Origin: Leptospira_A soteropolitanensis
GTDB lineage: Bacteria > Spirochaetota > Leptospiria > Leptospirales > Leptospiraceae
Length of the DNA stretch: 64,000 nt
NCBI RefSeq assembly: GCF_026151335.1
Contig: NZ_JAMQPP010000002.1
Direction: 5' to 3' (one strand)
The position numbers were made by a program, and so were the translations under genes. Below are positions 1 to 8,906 of this stretch, piece by piece (positions within the stretch are counted from its first letter, which is position 1; every line of letters starts with the position of its first letter). A model generated the notes under the pieces. The model searched no databases and was not told the DNA's origin. It saw nothing but the letters and a program-made list of their open reading frames with translations.

Positions 1-485
1 CTGGTGCAAAAATTGTCCATAGTTTAGATATTTCTAAACAAGCGATCGAAATTTGTGAAAGAAACCTCCATTTAAATGGATTGAGTCCAATGATTGGAGA
101 GGGGCGACATAAAAGTTTGGTTTTAGATAGTTTTGAATATTTAAAGTCGATGGAGTCAAATTTTTATGACATGATGATTTTGGATCCCCCAGCATTTACG
201 AAAAGTATTGGAACCGTAAATCAAGCAAGCAGAGGGTACAAAGACATCAACATGAGAGCTATGTCAAAAATCCAAACGGGTGGACTAATTTTTACTTTTT
301 CCTGTTCTCAACATATTTCTTTTGATTTATTCAAAAAAATTGTTTTCGGGGCAGCAAAGGATGCCAAAAAAAGAGTTAGAATTTTGCATCATTTAACCCA
401 GAGTCCAGATCATGGTTATTCTGTTTTCCATCCGGAAGGAGAATACCTAAAAGGCCTTGTGATTCAGGTTGATGGAGATACATGA
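1..485 (+). CDS. Class I SAM-dependent rRNA methyltransferase, RlmI-like (3' part only)
   Basis: The reading frame is open from base 3, so the gene begins upstream of the window and only about 160 C-terminal residues are present. The visible part starts in a Rossmann-type region (a conserved-looking LDIS motif at the end of a strand) and carries LDPPAF, the catalytic-type motif of the RlmI/RlmK family of 23S rRNA m5C methyltransferases. It is followed by the FSCSQ strand typical of the same family. Known family role: methylation of a cytosine in 23S rRNA using SAM. The N-terminal PUA domain would lie outside the window. Substrate position is inferred from family only. Confidence 0.8.
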   Translation, partial: GAKIVHSLDISKQAIEICERNLHLNGLSPMIGEGRHKSLVLDSFEYLKSMESNFYDMMILDPPAFTKSIGTVNQASRGYKDINMRAMSKIQTGGLIFTFSCSQHISFDLFKKIVFGAAKDAKKRVRILHHLTQSPDHGYSVFHPEGEYLKGLVIQVDGDT

Positions 486-510
486 ATTCTTATATTGGTG
501 AAATCTTAGA

Positions 511-1935
511 ATGAAATTTACATCCCTTAGTTTCCTTTTGTTTTTTCTTGTCATCTATTGTCTACATTGGATGATTCGTGGCAAATTTCGATTAGGCTTT
601 TTGTTTTTGGCTTCTTTTGCTTTTTATGCTGCCTGGTCGATCCCCTTTGCTTTTCACTTTCTTTCAATTGTTCTATTAAATCATTTTTTTAATAAACAAA
701 TTCTAAAAAACAAATCTAGTTTTTGGTATCCTGTCTCTCTGTTTGTTAATTTTGGAAATTTGTTTTTATTTAAATATTTTTACTTTCTTTGGGATGTTTT
801 GTTTCAACTAACAGGAAGTATTTGGTTTGCACCTGAGTCTATTCAAAGTTTCCTAAATTCTCAATTTGGTGCAGACTCCATCACTCTTCCTCTTGCCATT
901 AGTTTTTATACATTTCAAATGGTGGCCTATACCATTGATATCAAACGTGGTAATGCAGAAGAAAATCCTAGTTTTTTACAATTTGCCCTTTTTATCTTTT
1001 TCTTTCCTCAGTTGGTAGCAGGTCCCATTGTTAGGCATGGCGAGTTCTTTTATCAATTGGAAGTTTGGAACGCTAAAAAAGAACAACTCTTCGAAGGGTA
1101 TTATTTAGTTTTCCTTGGACTTTTTAAGAAAGTAGTCCTTGCGGACAATTTGTCTCCCGTCATTGAACCAGTTTTTCAGAGTCCGGAGTTATATGACGGG
1201 TTTACCAATTTTGTTGCGATGTTTGGATATTCTGCTAGAGTTTATTGTGATTTCAGTGGGTATACTGATTTAGCTAGAGGTTTAGGAAAGTTACTTGGGA
1301 TTAACCTTCCAGAAAATTTTCATGCCCCCTTTTTATCTGGGTCTGTGCGGGAACTTTGGACCCGTTGGCATATGACACTCGCAACTTGGATCAAAGATTA
1401 CATTTACTTTCCGTTAGGTGGATCTCGGGTTTCTGAATTTCGCGGTTACCTAAATTTAATCGTTACTTTTACTTTGGCCGGTTTTTGGCATGGAGCCAAT
1501 TTTACTTTTATTATTTGGGGATTTCTTCATGGGGTTATGCTAAGTGTAGAGAGAAAAATAGAGTTAATTCGGAAACCTGATAAAACTCAAAAAGTTGCAA
1601 GATGGAAGAAGTTTTTGGGTATTCTCTATGCTTTTAGTTTTTTTTCATTTACCATTGCTTTTTTCAATGGATCGAGTGTTCCAAACTCTCTTACGATGTT
1701 AGCAAAAGCGTTTACTGGTGGTGCTGGAATCAGAACTAATAAATTAGAATTAATTCTTTATACTTTAATAGTAACGTTTATTCTAAATTATTTGCAAACA
1801 AAACCAAGTTTTCCAAGGCCAAATTGGTCTACGAAGTTTTCTTTTGGTTTTCTATTGTTGTTTTCATTAGTAATTACCATTTTGTTAGGTTATCTTGCTC
1901 CAGGAGGAACGGAATTTATTTATTTCCAATTTTAA
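511..1935 (+). CDS. MBOAT family membrane O-acyltransferase (AlgI/DltB type)
   Basis: A 474-residue protein with many hydrophobic segments spread over its length. It carries the MBOAT signature FWHGAN...WGFLHG (residues about 328-345), whose second histidine is the conserved catalytic residue of the family, and an upstream RELWTRWHMTL motif typical of AlgI-like members. AlgI and DltB transfer acyl groups across the inner membrane to extracellular polymers. The next gene starts 2 bases after the stop and encodes an SGNH-like protein, so the two probably work as an acyl donor and acceptor-modifying pair. The modified polymer (LPS, peptidoglycan or exopolysaccharide) cannot be told from the sequence. 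Confidence 0.88.
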   Translation: MKFTSLSFLLFFLVIYCLHWMIRGKFRLGFLFLASFAFYAAWSIPFAFHFLSIVLLNHFFNKQILKNKSSFWYPVSLFVNFGNLFLFKYFYFLWDVLFQLTGSIWFAPESIQSFLNSQFGADSITLPLAISFYTFQMVAYTIDIKRGNAEENPSFLQFALFIFFFPQLVAGPIVRHGEFFYQLEVWNAKKEQLFEGYYLVFLGLFKKVVLADNLSPVIEPVFQSPELYDGFTNFVAMFGYSARVYCDFSGYTDLARGLGKLLGINLPENFHAPFLSGSVRELWTRWHMTLATWIKDYIYFPLGGSRVSEFRGYLNLIVTFTLAGFWHGANFTFIIWGFLHGVMLSVERKIELIRKPDKTQKVARWKKFLGILYAFSFFSFTIAFFNGSSVPNSLTMLAKAFTGGAGIRTNKLELILYTLIVTFILNYLQTKPSFPRPNWSTKFSFGFLLLFSLVITILLGYLAPGGTEFIYFQF

Positions 1936-1936
1936 T

Positions 1937-3073
1937 ATGAAGTTAAAGTATAAATTTCCTGTAGTAATCTATCCGATTCTTTTAGCCGCTTGTCTTTTTC
2001 TTTTGGATAAAATCTTTTTTTTGCCGATCGTAGTTGAAAACACGTATAGCTGGAAAAAGATTGAACGAAAGTTTTACGAATTAAAAGAAGACCTTTTTCT
2101 TGTAATGCTTGAGGAGAGAAACAAACATCCAGAAAAACAAATTGGTTTGATTTTAGGTAGCTCTCGTTCCGGAGAATTTGACTCCGAAATGTTGGAATCA
2201 TTTTTCCCCAATACAAATTCCTTTAATTTTGCCGCTCCTTTTGGACCACCTAGTTTTCAGGCATATTGGTTAGAAAGAACCCTTGAGGCAAAACTTCCAA
2301 TCCGTTATGTGTTAATCGAAGTTGATCCACTTTTATTCTCGCAATCGGCAATTGATTATTCCTTAAATGGCTCTTATGATAACGAATATGTTTTAAAACA
2401 AATTGATTTCTATCGCACAAAAACAAAGGATCCTTGGCTTACACAGGCAAATGGATTTTCTATGGATGAAGCAGAAGTCTATTTCTTAAAAAAGTTGTTT
2501 GCTTTATATAAATACCCATTAGATCCAACGGCAATCAAAGCAAATAATAAGGAAATTGAAGTTGGTTTTTTCCCTGGAATGTCTGTTGGGATTACTGGCA
2601 AAGAACATAAAAGAAATTATATTGATAAAATCAAATTAGTGAACCGTGTAAAGTTTGGTGCCCTTCCTAATGAGATTAAATTTGCCAATATGGATGTTTT
2701 TTTGGAAAGAGATGCAGAGGCGATGTACAATCAGTATTTGCGTGGAACCAAACTTGCACCCACACAAATTTATTTCTTTCACAAAATTTTGGACTTACTA
2801 AAGGGAAAAGATATTCCTGTGATCGTATATTTTCCTGCTGTCTCGGATGCATTGCGGAGAAGAATGAAAACGGACGGTTTGCTTGATAAATTCAATTCTG
2901 AAATTAAAAAAGCTGTTTCTCGTGCATCGGAAGTTCCGCATTCTAAATTCTTTGTGATAGATCCCAATACAGATCCTCGTTGGGTTTGTAAAGATTTTGT
3001 AGATTCACTTCACTTAAGTGGTGCTTGTTTTCCAAACTTACTTCCTATTTTGTTTCCAAAAGAAGTTCGTTAA
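1937..3073 (+). CDS. DUF1574-type SGNH-like secreted/anchored protein
   Basis: The ATG at 1937 is chosen over an upstream TTG at 1895 because it follows the MBOAT stop directly and begins with a normal membrane anchor (hydrophobic residues about 7-32). The 378-residue product has GSSR at about residues 74-77 and DSLH at about 356-359, which fit the first and last blocks of SGNH hydrolase/acyltransferases such as AlgJ, AlgX and DltD. Leptospira genomes carry a family named DUF1574 next to MBOAT genes, which this resembles. Likely role: periplasmic partner that places the acyl group on a surface polymer. The stop codon overlaps the stop of the convergent downstream gene. Confidence 0.75.
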   Translation: MKLKYKFPVVIYPILLAACLFLLDKIFFLPIVVENTYSWKKIERKFYELKEDLFLVMLEERNKHPEKQIGLILGSSRSGEFDSEMLESFFPNTNSFNFAAPFGPPSFQAYWLERTLEAKLPIRYVLIEVDPLLFSQSAIDYSLNGSYDNEYVLKQIDFYRTKTKDPWLTQANGFSMDEAEVYFLKKLFALYKYPLDPTAIKANNKEIEVGFFPGMSVGITGKEHKRNYIDKIKLVNRVKFGALPNEIKFANMDVFLERDAEAMYNQYLRGTKLAPTQIYFFHKILDLLKGKDIPVIVYFPAVSDALRRRMKTDGLLDKFNSEIKKAVSRASEVPHSKFFVIDPNTDPRWVCKDFVDSLHLSGACFPNLLPILFPKEVR

Positions 3074-3669
3074 TTTCTCTTTTCCTTCCGTTTTTCTAAT
3101 TCTTTTTTTAGAAAACGGAAGCGAAAGAATAGATACCCAAGACCACTCAGAAAAAGAAAAATTCCTGACCCCCAATTAGAAGTTACGTCCGACCACAACT
3201 TACCATTTTCTTTTGTTTCAATTAAGAATGAATGGTAAAGGATAAAGCCCGAATATACAAGAAGATTGAAGACCATATAAATTGTTGTTTTTTTTAGGAT
3301 CCAGAGGGTATCTCCCATTTCTTCTCTGAACTTAGTAAATTCTTTTAAAATTTCTTGGTAAGATTTTTGGTGGCTAAGTCGGTAAACATCATATGCTTCT
3401 TCTATCTCTGGATCTTTTGCCTTTCCATCTAAAAGAACAAATTCAAAATCTAGGTGTTTGTCATATTCGGCTTTTTTTTGGGGATCACTGAGTGTGAAGT
3501 AGGCACGGGTAAGTTCTAAAATTTTTTCCTTAGCTTCCGGAATTCCGGCATTGTCGAGTTTTTGCCAAAATTCCAATTCTCTTGAATAAATAGCTTCTAC
3601 GGTCTCTTTTGCGGATTCCTTTGTTACTCCAAGGATTCCATAGAAAGTCTCCCTTTTCGTTCGAGCCAT
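3070..3669 (-). CDS. Membrane-anchored J-domain-like protein lacking HPD
   Basis: The N-terminal 70 residues read like a J-domain: FYGILGV at the start and a later ELTRAYFTLSDPQKKAEYD helix that is standard for DnaJ proteins. The loop that should hold the invariant HPD tripeptide instead reads roughly FWQKLDNAGIP, so HPD is absent and DnaK stimulation is doubtful. Two hydrophobic segments (about 125-152 and 165-185) and a basic tail follow, so the J-like domain is probably cytoplasmic and tethered. A good ribosome binding site (AGGAG) precedes the ATG. Its partner is unknown. It is divergent from miaB. Confidence 0.7.
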   Translation of the reverse strand: MARTKRETFYGILGVTKESAKETVEAIYSRELEFWQKLDNAGIPEAKEKILELTRAYFTLSDPQKKAEYDKHLDFEFVLLDGKAKDPEIEEAYDVYRLSHQKSYQEILKEFTKFREEMGDTLWILKKTTIYMVFNLLVYSGFILYHSFLIETKENGKLWSDVTSNWGSGIFLFLSGLGYLFFRFRFLKKELEKRKEKRN

Positions 3670-3732
3670 ATACTCCTTTTACCCCCCATCTTCTTTGCTT
3701 TACAAGGAAAATTTCTGGAAAAACATATCATT

Positions 3733-5109
3733 ATGAACCCATCCTTGACTGAAATTCCAACCCTAGAGAGTCCCGTTCACTTGGGAAAGGTATACGTGGA
3801 AACCTACGGATGCCAAATGAATGAATATGATTCAGGTATCGTCAAGGAGCTGTTTCGAAAGGAAAATTATGAAGCAGCTGACTCAGTGGAAGACAGTGAC
3901 ATCATTTTTTTAAACACCTGTGCCGTTAGAGAAAATGCACACGCAAAAATTTATGGTAGATTACAATCACTTGGTTATTTAAAGAAAAAAAATCCAAACT
4001 TAGTTATTGGTGTACTTGGGTGTATGGCACAAAACTTAGGAGAGGATTTATTTCACCAGGAACTACCACTAGACCTCATTGTTGGTCCCGATAATTATAG
4101 AACATTACCAGAGCTCATTCAAAAAATCCGGGAAGGGGAACGAGATGTCCAACTAACAAGGCTTTCTCGGACTGAAACTTACGATGAATTAGAACCAAAA
4201 GTAGTAAATGGAATCCAAGCCTTTGTTACGATTATGAGAGGTTGTAATAATTTTTGTACTTTTTGTGTGGTTCCTTATACTAGAGGTCGTGAAAGAAGTA
4301 GAGAACCAGGTTCTATTGTAGCCGAAATTATTCAGTTACAAGAAATGGGTGTAAAACAAGTAACCCTTCTTGGACAGAATGTTAATAGTTATTCGTTTGA
4401 AAATACTGACTTTTGCGCCCTTGTGGAAAAGATTTTAGCGGAAACTACGATTGAACGCGTGCGGTTCACAAGCCCGCATCCAAAAGACTTTCCAGACCAC
4501 CTGATTTCGCTTATGGCGAAAGAAGAACGTTTCTCTTCTCAAATTCATATGCCATTACAAGCAGGAAGCTCTAAGGTGCTTCGAGATATGAAACGTAGTT
4601 ATACCAAAGAAGAATACTTGGATCTAGTAGCAAGCATTCAAGAGAGAATTCCGGATATTGGAATTACATCTGATATTATTGTTGGATTTCCTGGGGAAAC
4701 AGAGGAAGAATTTCAGGAGACTTTGGAAGTCGTAAAAAAAGTGAAATTTGACATGTCGTATATGTTTAAATATTCCGAACGTGAGGGAACAATCGCAAAA
4801 CGTAAGTTTATCGATGATGTTTCAGAAGAAACCAAAAGTAAACGACTCATTGAACTTGTGGAACTTCAAACCAAAATTTCTCATGAAAAAAATCAGTCCA
4901 AAATAGGAAAAGAGTTTTCTGTTCTCATTGAAAACACTTCCAAAAAATCCAAACTTGAGTTATGTGGTCGTTCCCATTGCGGTCGAATGATTGTATTCCC
5001 AATTCCGGAAGGTGAGTCAAAAGACCCAACAGATTGGATTGGAAAAACAGTAAATGTTTTGGTGGAATCTGCCACCAGTGCCACTTTGAAAGGAAAACTC
5101 GTTGGCTAA
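3733..5109 (+). CDS. miaB: tRNA-2-methylthio-N6-dimethylallyladenosine synthase MiaB
   Basis: A 458-residue methylthiotransferase of full family length. The N-terminal UPF0004 domain has the three cluster cysteines C27 (YGCQMN), C63 (NTCAVRE) and C97 (GCMAQ). The radical SAM motif is C171-xxx-C175-xx-C178 (RGCNNFCTFC), and a TRAM domain closes the protein. It adds a methylthio group to i6A37 of tRNAs reading UNN codons, using SAM and two 4Fe-4S clusters. No clear Shine-Dalgarno is visible before the ATG. The stop lies inside the start region of the next gene, suggesting co-transcription with the LPS permease. Confidence 0.95.
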   Translation: MNPSLTEIPTLESPVHLGKVYVETYGCQMNEYDSGIVKELFRKENYEAADSVEDSDIIFLNTCAVRENAHAKIYGRLQSLGYLKKKNPNLVIGVLGCMAQNLGEDLFHQELPLDLIVGPDNYRTLPELIQKIREGERDVQLTRLSRTETYDELEPKVVNGIQAFVTIMRGCNNFCTFCVVPYTRGRERSREPGSIVAEIIQLQEMGVKQVTLLGQNVNSYSFENTDFCALVEKILAETTIERVRFTSPHPKDFPDHLISLMAKEERFSSQIHMPLQAGSSKVLRDMKRSYTKEEYLDLVASIQERIPDIGITSDIIVGFPGETEEEFQETLEVVKKVKFDMSYMFKYSEREGTIAKRKFIDDVSEETKSKRLIELVELQTKISHEKNQSKIGKEFSVLIENTSKKSKLELCGRSHCGRMIVFPIPEGESKDPTDWIGKTVNVLVESATSATLKGKLVG

Positions 5110-6694
5110 ACAAGTCGATCTTAGAACCGTAAGGGTTTTCTCAAAAGACGATTTACCACCAGATTTTATGGTGGATACGGATCGTTTAGGAAAGTGGAAA
5201 CGGTTTAAACCTTCTATTTTAAGAATTTATATACTAAAAGAAATTCTAAGTCCATTCCTTGTAGCCCTTTCTTTTTTTACTATGATCTATATGGCTGTTG
5301 CCATTCAAAAGATGATTGGTCTTTTTGTGGGTAAGGGTGTTGATTTCTTCCGATTGTTAGATTATATGGGTTATGTATTTGGAAATACATTACCAATGAC
5401 CATTCCAATGGCTTGTCTTATGTCAGGTATTATGGCTGCAGGTCGTTTATCAGGTGATTCTGAGATTACTGCCATGCGGGCTTCGGGCGTTTCTTTTCCG
5501 TATATATATTCTAACTTCCTTGTATTCGGGTTTGTCATGACCCTGATTGTAGGGTATTTGAATTTTTATTTAGGACCAGAAAACACTCGTAAGATGAAGG
5601 ATTTTGATAATTGGATTGCGACTTATAATCCGCTTCTTGCCATCCAACCTGGTCAGTTTTCCGGAGATAAAACTCAGGATTTTTTTTCCGAGAAGGGAAG
5701 AACCATGTATTCTGGTGGTATTGATACCGACGGAAATTTAAGCAATGTACAAATTCGAGAATGGTCCATTTCTGCTGACGGAAATGATTTTATCATGGTT
5801 AATAATTTGGCAGTGCCTATGGGCGGGTCTCGTATGTTGCAGATTATTAACGCCAGAGAAGGTATGTTAGTTGAAAAAAAGAACTTAGCTGGCGAGTTTG
5901 AAAAGTCAGTGCGGCTTCGTAAAGGATATGTGATCGAGTGGGATCCTGAAACTAACGCAATTGGTATCACCAATTTTATGGACGGGGAGATGGATTATAA
6001 TACCCCAGCTAAAAAAGATACTAAGACTATGAGTATCAATGTAAAGCCAGATACCTTTTCCTTACCAATGTTATTTGAGATTCGCAATGCAATTGAATCA
6101 GAGGGACTCGAAAACATTCCGGGTTTAGAAATTTTGAAAGAATATGGACTTTCTATCAAAGGTGTGGGAGGTTTAAAACAAATGGTCGAACAATTTAAAT
6201 ACGATCTTTTAATGGGGGCAAGTAGTGGAAACCAAGAAGACATGGCACAAAAGTTTGCACTCTTCACTCAACTTTCCGAACTACTCAACGAATCGAAAAA
6301 AACTCTTACCGGTTTTAACGTAGAGATTCACAAACGGTTTGCAACTCCGATATCCTGTCAGATTTTTTTCTTTTTATCTTTTCCTCTAGGACTAGTCGTC
6401 AAAAGGTCCGGTAAAGGGATGAGTTTTACCTTAGCTGTCATTTTTCTTTTGATTTATTATGCATTTTTTATATTTGGATCAGGTATTTCTTATAAAGAGA
6501 ACGTCCCTGATTGGGTAGGACCTTGGTCTGCTAATATCGTAATAGCTACACTTTCCATCTATATCATGATTTCTCGTACAGATGCAAAATTACCAGAATC
6601 CATTCGAAGCCGTCTTGGGTTTTACTTCCGGTTTCGGGACATTCTCGAGGAAAGAATGGAACTGATAAAAAATCGGTTCCGAAAAGCCAAATAA
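5102..6694 (+). CDS. LptF/LptG family LPS-transport permease
   Basis: A 530-residue protein with the YjgP/YjgQ layout: N-terminal transmembrane helices (about 38-125), a large periplasmic domain (about 150-425) and C-terminal helices (about 428-505). LptF and LptG form the membrane part of the LptB2FG transporter that extracts lipopolysaccharide for delivery to the outer membrane. The TTG at 5102 is chosen because AAAGGA sits at proper spacing before it; the in-frame ATG at 5168 has no such site. It overlaps the miaB stop by 8 bases. Sequence alone does not separate LptF from LptG. Confidence 0.85.
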   Translation: MAKQVDLRTVRVFSKDDLPPDFMVDTDRLGKWKRFKPSILRIYILKEILSPFLVALSFFTMIYMAVAIQKMIGLFVGKGVDFFRLLDYMGYVFGNTLPMTIPMACLMSGIMAAGRLSGDSEITAMRASGVSFPYIYSNFLVFGFVMTLIVGYLNFYLGPENTRKMKDFDNWIATYNPLLAIQPGQFSGDKTQDFFSEKGRTMYSGGIDTDGNLSNVQIREWSISADGNDFIMVNNLAVPMGGSRMLQIINAREGMLVEKKNLAGEFEKSVRLRKGYVIEWDPETNAIGITNFMDGEMDYNTPAKKDTKTMSINVKPDTFSLPMLFEIRNAIESEGLENIPGLEILKEYGLSIKGVGGLKQMVEQFKYDLLMGASSGNQEDMAQKFALFTQLSELLNESKKTLTGFNVEIHKRFATPISCQIFFFLSFPLGLVVKRSGKGMSFTLAVIFLLIYYAFFIFGSGISYKENVPDWVGPWSANIVIATLSIYIMISRTDAKLPESIRSRLGFYFRFRDILEERMELIKNRFRKAK

Positions 6695-6765
6695 GGCAAA
6701 ATTTGCTAGAAAATTCCACTTACTACAGTCCTATAGAATCAGCAGTTTAGTGCAGGAGATCTGGT

Positions 6766-7596
6766 TTGAAAACTTCTTACATTTGGAATATTTCTAATGG
6801 GCGACCTTTTCCGGTAGAACTTTGGAAACATTCAAAGATCAAGGTTCAAGTCAACCAAATGCAGTTGGAAGAATTGGGCCGAATTTCGATTACTCCGAAT
6901 GATATTCATATTTTATTCCTCCAAGTGTCATTGGCAGAGTGGAAACAAATCCAACCAACAATCGTTTCTACGTTTGAAACAAATCCTTTTGTATCTTTGA
7001 TTTTGGTATCCTCTGAAGATGGAGTGGACCAAATCCAGGATTCAGTTCAAAACCAATCGAAATATTTAGTTTTAGAAAATCCGCTTCATGTAAGGGAACT
7101 AAGAATGATTCTGGATCGTACCATCCAATCAGAATCTTACAAAGCTGCTGCTCTTGATATTGGAAATTCTTGTTTAGAAAACGTAGGATTTTTTGAAGGA
7201 GTTTTTTCCTTAGCGCATCAAGAATACGAAGAATCCAAAAAGGAAAATGAGGCCTTACGATCCATTTTACAATATGAAGAGCTAGTGAAACGTTCGCAAG
7301 CTGGTATCAGCACTGCTTTAGAAAAAGTGAATGATATGAAAAACCAGGAATTAATAGAACTTCATGAACGTGTAAAGGCAAGTCAAAAGTTGGATGAACT
7401 TCGCGAAAAAGAACTCAAACAAGCACTAGAATTACAAAAGGCAACAGAACAAGTGTTAAATTATTCTCGCATTGAAGAGATGAATTTAGATAAAATTTTA
7501 CGAGCCCAGGATCGACTTTTTGAATATACCGAACAAGAGATTAAAGAATTGGTCGAAGAAAATCGGTCTTTAAAAAAGAAACTAGGTTTAATTTAA
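6766..7596 (+). CDS. Protein with receiver-like N-terminus and long coiled coil
   Basis: The TTG start is supported by AGGAGA 6 bases upstream. Residues about 1-125 alternate strands and helices and end with LVLENPLHVRELRMIL, which resembles the last strand and helix of response-regulator receiver domains (usual pattern: strand, KP, acidic helix). The phospho-acceptor aspartate and the KP lysine are not recognisable, so this would be a pseudo-receiver. Residues about 155-276 are highly charged heptad-like sequence, predicted as coiled coil. No enzyme motif is visible. A scaffold or signalling adaptor is possible, but the function is unknown. Confidence 0.6.
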   Translation: MKTSYIWNISNGRPFPVELWKHSKIKVQVNQMQLEELGRISITPNDIHILFLQVSLAEWKQIQPTIVSTFETNPFVSLILVSSEDGVDQIQDSVQNQSKYLVLENPLHVRELRMILDRTIQSESYKAAALDIGNSCLENVGFFEGVFSLAHQEYEESKKENEALRSILQYEELVKRSQAGISTALEKVNDMKNQELIELHERVKASQKLDELREKELKQALELQKATEQVLNYSRIEEMNLDKILRAQDRLFEYTEQEIKELVEENRSLKKKLGLI

Positions 7597-8399
7597 AAAT
7601 CTCTTCCTACTTTTTCTTCTATGCTTGCATATTCTTTAGATTCGCGACCATAGTGGATTTCTGCAAATCGTAACAGATGTTTTTTCTTTAGTTCTTTGAA
7701 CTCATAATAGAGTTCTTGGTTTTTAGATTTCATTGCAGTTTGTTCCATTTTTTCATAGGAAAGAGCTAATAATCTATGGGGTTCCGCCTCAGCTTCATTT
7801 TTAGAAGATAAGCCAATATAGCGATGTGTAAAATCGATTACTTGTAAATAATTTTTAAATGCTTCCTGGTGTTTGATATATTCTCTATAGATTCCAGATT
7901 TTAGATCAAGATAAGGATCACTTTCTTTCACCTTTGGATTTTCAATTTTGTCCAAAAGGTTCATTCCTTTGATCAATCGGGCGACTGTTTGTGTTCTTAA
8001 ATCAAAGAGTAATTTCTGAAATTCCTTTTCTTTGTTTTCTTTTCTAATCTGTTTTTGCCATTCATACCGATCTTCGTAGTAAATTTCCTTTTTGGAATCA
8101 TCCTTCCGCTTTTGGATATTTTTTCTACCTGATTCGAAGTAGTCGATAGCAGTTGCATATTCTTTGTTTGCTTCTTGCCAACGTTTTTCGGAATTTTTTT
8201 CATCCACTAATTCCAGAACTTTGATTGAATCCAATCTCTCTGAGCTATCCCCCCAGGGTGAACCTGATTCCGGAGTCGTGGGCAATATGGATTCTAGCCG
8301 ATTTTCCTTTGCCGATGTTTGACTAATGTCTTTGGCGTTAAGGGAAATTGTTTCCAGTAAAATTAAAGAAATCCATAAAAATAGGATGGGAAATTTCAT
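7593..8399 (-). CDS. Secreted helical protein of unknown function
   Basis: A 268-residue product with a clear signal peptide (MKFPILFLWISLILLETISLN, cleavage likely near residue 22). The rest is lysine- and glutamate-rich and strongly helical, with phrases such as GMNLLDKIENPKV and YREYIKHQEAFKNYLQVIDF that suggest helical hairpins. The layout (signal peptide, about 240 residues of amphipathic helices) is reminiscent of the Leptospira flagellar coiling proteins FcpA and FcpB, but I cannot align it reliably and do not assign that role. Its stop overlaps the end of the convergent coiled-coil gene. Confidence 0.6.
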   Translation of the reverse strand: MKFPILFLWISLILLETISLNAKDISQTSAKENRLESILPTTPESGSPWGDSSERLDSIKVLELVDEKNSEKRWQEANKEYATAIDYFESGRKNIQKRKDDSKKEIYYEDRYEWQKQIRKENKEKEFQKLLFDLRTQTVARLIKGMNLLDKIENPKVKESDPYLDLKSGIYREYIKHQEAFKNYLQVIDFTHRYIGLSSKNEAEAEPHRLLALSYEKMEQTAMKSKNQELYYEFKELKKKHLLRFAEIHYGRESKEYASIEEKVGRDF

Positions 8400-8450
8400 T
8401 TACAGGGAAACTTTCCTTGAATCCTAGATATTGGCAAGAACTATCATTCT

Positions 8451-8906
8451 ATGGTACTAATTCAAAGAAAAATGGAGATCACAAAAAAGATCGTCCTAAT
8501 TGCGCATGACAATCGAAAGGAAGATTTACTTGACTGGGTAAAGTACAATAAAGGGACCTTAAGTAAACATCATCTCTCTGCCACTGGCACTACGGGAAAA
8601 TTAATTCATGAAGAAATCGGACTTCCTGTGTTTCGCTTCATTTCAGGGCCACTCGGAGGTGATCAACAGATAGGATCAAAAATCGTTGAGGATGGAATTG
8701 ATTTTATGGTATTTTTCTGGGATCCCCTTTCTGCACAACCGCATGATCCTGATGTCAAAGCTTTATTACGGATTGCTGTATTGTATAATATTCCGATGGC
8801 TTGTAATCGGTCTAGCGCCGATTTTTTGATATCCTCTCCCTTGATGGAAAGAGAATACAGTCGTCAATTGATCGATTATGGATCAAGAATACCTACAAAG
8901 AATTAG
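8451..8906 (+). CDS. mgsA: Methylglyoxal synthase
   Basis: This 151-residue protein matches E. coli MgsA along its length: LIAHDNRK near the N-terminus, SATGTTGKLI, SGPLGGDQQIG, FFWDPLSAQPHDPDVKAL and the ADFLISSP ending. The HDPD segment holds conserved active-site residues. The enzyme converts dihydroxyacetone phosphate to methylglyoxal and phosphate in the cytosol, a bypass of lower glycolysis that releases phosphate. The start could be the ATG at 8451 or the one at 8472; neither has a strong Shine-Dalgarno. The last 24 bases overlap the convergent SRPBCC gene. Confidence 0.95.
   Translation: MVLIQRKMEITKKIVLIAHDNRKEDLLDWVKYNKGTLSKHHLSATGTTGKLIHEEIGLPVFRFISGPLGGDQQIGSKIVEDGIDFMVFFWDPLSAQPHDPDVKALLRIAVLYNIPMACNRSSADFLISSPLMEREYSRQLIDYGSRIPTKN

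Noticed and set aside
1932..2216. Opposite-strand open frame under the DUF1574 gene
   Set aside because: No codon bias, no ribosome binding site, and fully inside a well-supported gene; treated as a shadow.
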